This document shows, piece after piece, positions 60,306 through 64,000 of a DNA stretch of 64,000 bases. Numbering within the stretch: position 1 is the first letter of the stretch; each line of letters opens with the position of its first letter. The notes under the pieces were generated by a model, which was not told the DNA's origin, searched no databases, and worked only from the letters and a program-made list of their open reading frames with translations. The stretch comes from Malurus cyaneus samueli (taxonomy: Eukaryota; Chordata; Aves; Passeriformes; Maluridae), in contig CM019236.1 in NCBI GenBank assembly GCA_009741485.1, positions 67,507,328-67,571,327 on the forward strand, written 5' to 3'. The translations under genes were made by a program, and so were the position numbers.

Positions 60306-63300
60306 CAAACAAGGGATCAGAGAAGGATTTTCAAATCCTAGCAGGAAGCAAAAGAGCTCTTTTGCAGCCCTGGCAAAAGAGCATTTTGTGTTTTATAACA
60401 ACCAGCAGTGGCCAGTACTCTCTCAGAAGCATGATCCTGAAAAGCCCCAAGGAACAGCTGCAAAAGTGACCATGTTTGTTTTGTATTAAAGGGCTATGGT
60501 CACAGCGTGCTGCCTGTGTCACTGACACCTACATGTGATACCCATCTACAGGCTGATGGCCTGGATAACCCTTGCAAAGGCTGAATGGAGGCAGATGGAA
60601 GAGGTTTTTTTCCCTCACATTCCTAGCCCTAGATGATCTCCAAGGTTTCTGTCAAAATTCTCTCTTATGCTAACATTTTGTCATGTGACTTCAGTGCAAA
60701 TTTATTATACCTATCAGAGTTGTTTTGAGTTCTTCTTCAGTTAGTTAGTCTTTTATTCAACCTGTGAATCATGAGAACATTGGTTAGTAATGTAGTGCAT
60801 TACATCATATACTTATACCAAACAATTGCAAGATATTTATGTATGAATATATATGCACACTATATATAAAATAGTTGAACAATAGTTTAATTTTGCTTTT
60901 GGATTTGTTATAAACCATAGTTTAATCTATGGGCTTTTTCAACCTTGATTGCACTTAAATCTGTGCATGGGTAAGATAGGGAGGAAAAGAAACTACAAAA
61001 CAAAACAGAAGCAGAGATGTGATGACATATAAAACCTTTTCTTCATCATCCTGGGATCAAAAGTCACCCACTTCATCTGCAAACCAAAGCAGACAATTTT
61101 TAACTTGCTTTACTGGATCCATTTCACAAAACGGCAACTATATTTCGCAACCCCTCCTCTGGGAAGCCTCCCTTAATACCAAGAATCTCAGGATTAATTT
61201 CACCTGGAGAAGACTAGTGTCCTGAGGGGAGGATTATTCACCTTGATGATTAAGGGTAAGTGCACTGTGGCACTGGAGGGAATGCTATCAGTCCCAAGCA
61301 AATCATTGTTTCTGTAGCAAATGGAGATTTAGTGAGAGAATGTCCAACGAATACACAGAATTTTTAATCTGCATGGATTTTATGATTACAGATAAAAGCA
61401 TTTTCCAAAAATCTTCTAGTTGACAAGGTAAGCTGTACTTAAAAGCTATGTGTTTTATTTTGTTAGCATGTATTCCTATTGACTTTGAAATCCTTAGAGT
61501 ATAAGGAGTTTAAAGCATATTCCTAAATACACAAGGCTTTTCTGTCTCACCAGTCACAGAGCTCACCCATCTGCAATTTCCACCTATAGAGTACTCTAAC
61601 CCTACAGTTTAAAAACCCAAGAAAAATGGTATTGTAATTCTCATATGTATAAATCTTTGTACAAATCAGGCTTATAAAAAGCAATAGGACATAGGTCATA
61701 TATTTTTCTGTAATTTCATAATTTAGTTTACACCTGAGAGAATGCATCTCATCTTGGGAAAGTTCTTTTCAGATAAAACCAGCAGACAGACGTGAGCTAC
61801 AGGCTGGCCACTCCTGCATAGCTGCAATGTTTGAGATTCACTGGGGCAACGCCTCATTCATCGTGCTGCTCTTCCTTTTGGACTCACTTTGGGGTCATAA
61901 CCTCGCCTGTGCCTGTACCCAGTCCAGAAAAATGCCTGTGGTTTGCTAAAAGCAAATATTACATTTGTTTAATTTATAATGTGGGCCTTAAGTTAGCTAC
62001 CTTGAATTTCTGCTGACTCCAAGAACTGACAGCAGCGCCATTTGGCTTCCCTAGCAGAAGTTGCATAGAGAAGAAAGGACCAAACATGAGGAACACAGTT
62101 CTAGATGATGAAGGCTAAAAGTTTGGGGTTTTTTCCCCTCAGGTTTGTATGTGATACATTGTACCAAACTTAGGGATTTGCCACATTTCAATGTAATGAA
62201 AGAGAAAATTCAGGTAAATAAAAATGTTCAGGCAGGTCACCCAAATATATCTCCAGAAATTATTCAAAATTAATTTTGAAATTTTTTTTAATTAAATTTC
62301 AGCTCAGTATTTAGGGAATTACAAAATATCATACTTCAGGCAAGACTCTAATTTTCTCTTGGTCGGTGTCAAAGTTTACATCTTCTGAGGACAGGAAATC
62401 TCCATTCATCAGTGGGATGGAGACCAGGAGGTCTCTCCAGACCTCGCTAATTGAACAGAGGACTTTCCATTTATATCATTGAAGATGTTTATAACATATG
62501 CAGAAATATATGTATCCATAGATATGGAAAGAAACCTTCCTTTTCAATGGTAAGGATTGTAATTATTTCTTTCTAGAGCTAGGATGTTATCAAACTACAC
62601 TTATCAACAAACAGAAATTCCATAACTTAAAATTCCAATTTCCATTTACTGAACATGCTATGAACAAAAAGAGTAGAGGAAGAATTGAAAGGTACTTGTC
62701 TTTGTTATTGCGTGTTAAAACCGGGTGGGACTGAATGGATCCAATTAAAAAGAAAAAAATAGGAAATCCTGATGGTTTAGTTTCAGAGGAAGACAACAGA
62801 ACAAAAATTTGTGATAAGTTTTTTTGTAAACCACAGGAAGAGGTGGAAAGAGATTGGAAAACCTGTTTGTTTTAGTAGTCTTTATGCTTACTTTAGACTT
62901 CTTTTAACTACCCTAGATAAAAATTCAGTTACACAAGAGATTTTGTACTTTATTTTGTAGATTTTGTGAATGACTCATAAGCTTGCAGTCATACCATTAT
63001 GCAAGTTATATTAATAAAATATGTATGCTTGGCAAAAATTTCATCCCATCCTGCCAGAATTTTGAGCACCTTTTTATTGGGAGGCATTTGACGTCAACTG
63101 GTGCCCTTTGGAGACAAGGCACGGCGGGGAAAATAAGTCCGTGATTCTTCATTCCAATTTTAGACCCCTAATACCTTAAATTACATGGAAATGTATCTGT
63201 GACTATTAAAAGCACACAAACTCTTTCTTGATATTTGTTCATATCACACATTATTGCAGTAAAGAACAACCTGTGTGTTTCTGATGTGTCGACCTGCCCT

Positions 63301-64000
63301 TTTTCCAGCCAATACACATTGAAAAACCTGATGTTTGTGCTGTCCATCATCCCCTGCATCTGTTTCTGATCAGCCCTGTGGAGAACTCTGTGGCCAATGC
63401 CATGTAAAACCTCAGCAAGCATCAGTGGATTTGTTCATTTGCAGATGTTCGGAAGGAGTAAGTAGGAACTGCAACAGAAAACAGGGTTTGATTTTGGTAC
63501 CACACACTTGTATGCTGCTGCAAACAAAACTTACTCATTCTAATTAAAGCGTCAGACTGACGGATAATTACTAGCAACTGCCCAGCTCAAAGACCCAAAT
63601 CTTTACCCAAATGAGTAAACTGTTGGAGTGGTGTTTAGGCCTGCACTATTAAAAGATCTGACTCAGGCATCCATCAGCTGACTTCTGTCAGATGAACAAA
63701 AACCTGCTTTTCCATCCCCAGGTAAATGTGTGCTGCCTACATCCTTTGCATATAAAAGTAGTTTCAACCAGTTAAGAATAATCTTAGGCAGAAATTGCCA
63801 GTGAACAATGGTTTGTTGAAGCAACTGCAAGCTAGAGGAGCCTTCTAATAGCAAAAACAATGCCAAACTCTAGGCCCTAAAGCGAGATTTCCTTGCAAGG
63901 CTCGATGAAGCCCAGTCAGTTTACAAAGCATTGCAATAGCTGCAGGAACCGGGGCAAGCGTCTGGGCAGCTCCCCTCCTTTATGCACTAGTGTTCGAACC
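60306..64000. other. AT-rich, repeat-poor; no supported gene
   Basis: One candidate splice-bounded open stretch is at 62576-62691 (see findings). A short TATA-rich patch lies near 60850-60875. Nothing else recognised. Confidence 0.5.

Noticed and set aside
63445..63457. Possible 13-base micro-exon between ttgttcatttgcag and gtaagt
   Set aside because: Both splice sites look good, but 13 bases can arise by chance and nothing ties it to a gene.
56600..64000. Exons of CAST, the next gene expected beyond PCSK1 from vertebrate gene order
   Set aside because: No calpastatin repeat (for example IPPxYR) or N-terminal sequence was recognised in any frame.

Overview
This is a vertebrate, almost certainly avian, nuclear window, and probably passerine. 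The signs are many 3' fragments of CR1 LINEs with the avian 3' tail, several avian-type ERV LTR fragments, and compact introns. The one gene I can name is PCSK1 (prohormone convertase 1/3). It lies on the minus strand and is represented by its first six coding exons, between 11585 and 1778. The rest of the gene, including the catalytic Ser, lies beyond the left edge. PCSK1 is Z-linked in chicken, so a Z location is a reasonable inference but is not shown by the sequence.

Layout: 1-11585 is the 5' half of PCSK1. About 10560-12110 is a CpG-island promoter with two CRE-like elements and, in intron 1, a perfect palindromic CRE. 12111-18786 is intergenic DNA with no gene that I can support. 18787-19938 holds two LTR fragments of different families. 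19635-30073 is a damaged stretch of assembly: sequence up to a 25-N gap at 25047 reappears after it, first as an indel-riddled copy (about 25160-27825) and then as a near-exact copy (29098-30073). An older, diverged relative of the same segment lies at about 36700-37930. A 508-bp minus-strand solo LTR, with TATA box and poly(A) signal, occupies 36010-36517. 38000-53600 is intergenic, with CR1 fragments and simple repeats.

The most interesting unexplained part is 53788-56683 on the plus strand. An RFX-type X-box (14 bp) lies about 150 bp upstream of an open, splice-compatible two-exon reading frame of about 76 codons that I do not recognise. X-boxes mark promoters of ciliary genes, so this may be the 5' end of an uncharacterised ciliary or sperm-axoneme gene running out of the window to the right.

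Two cautions apply. PCSK1 exon 1 as written carries a net one-base frame break between its Kozak ATG and the conserved propeptide. The 19.6-30.1 kb region should not be read as a true tandem duplication until raw reads are checked. Positions of repeat boundaries are by eye, usually to within 10-30 bases.
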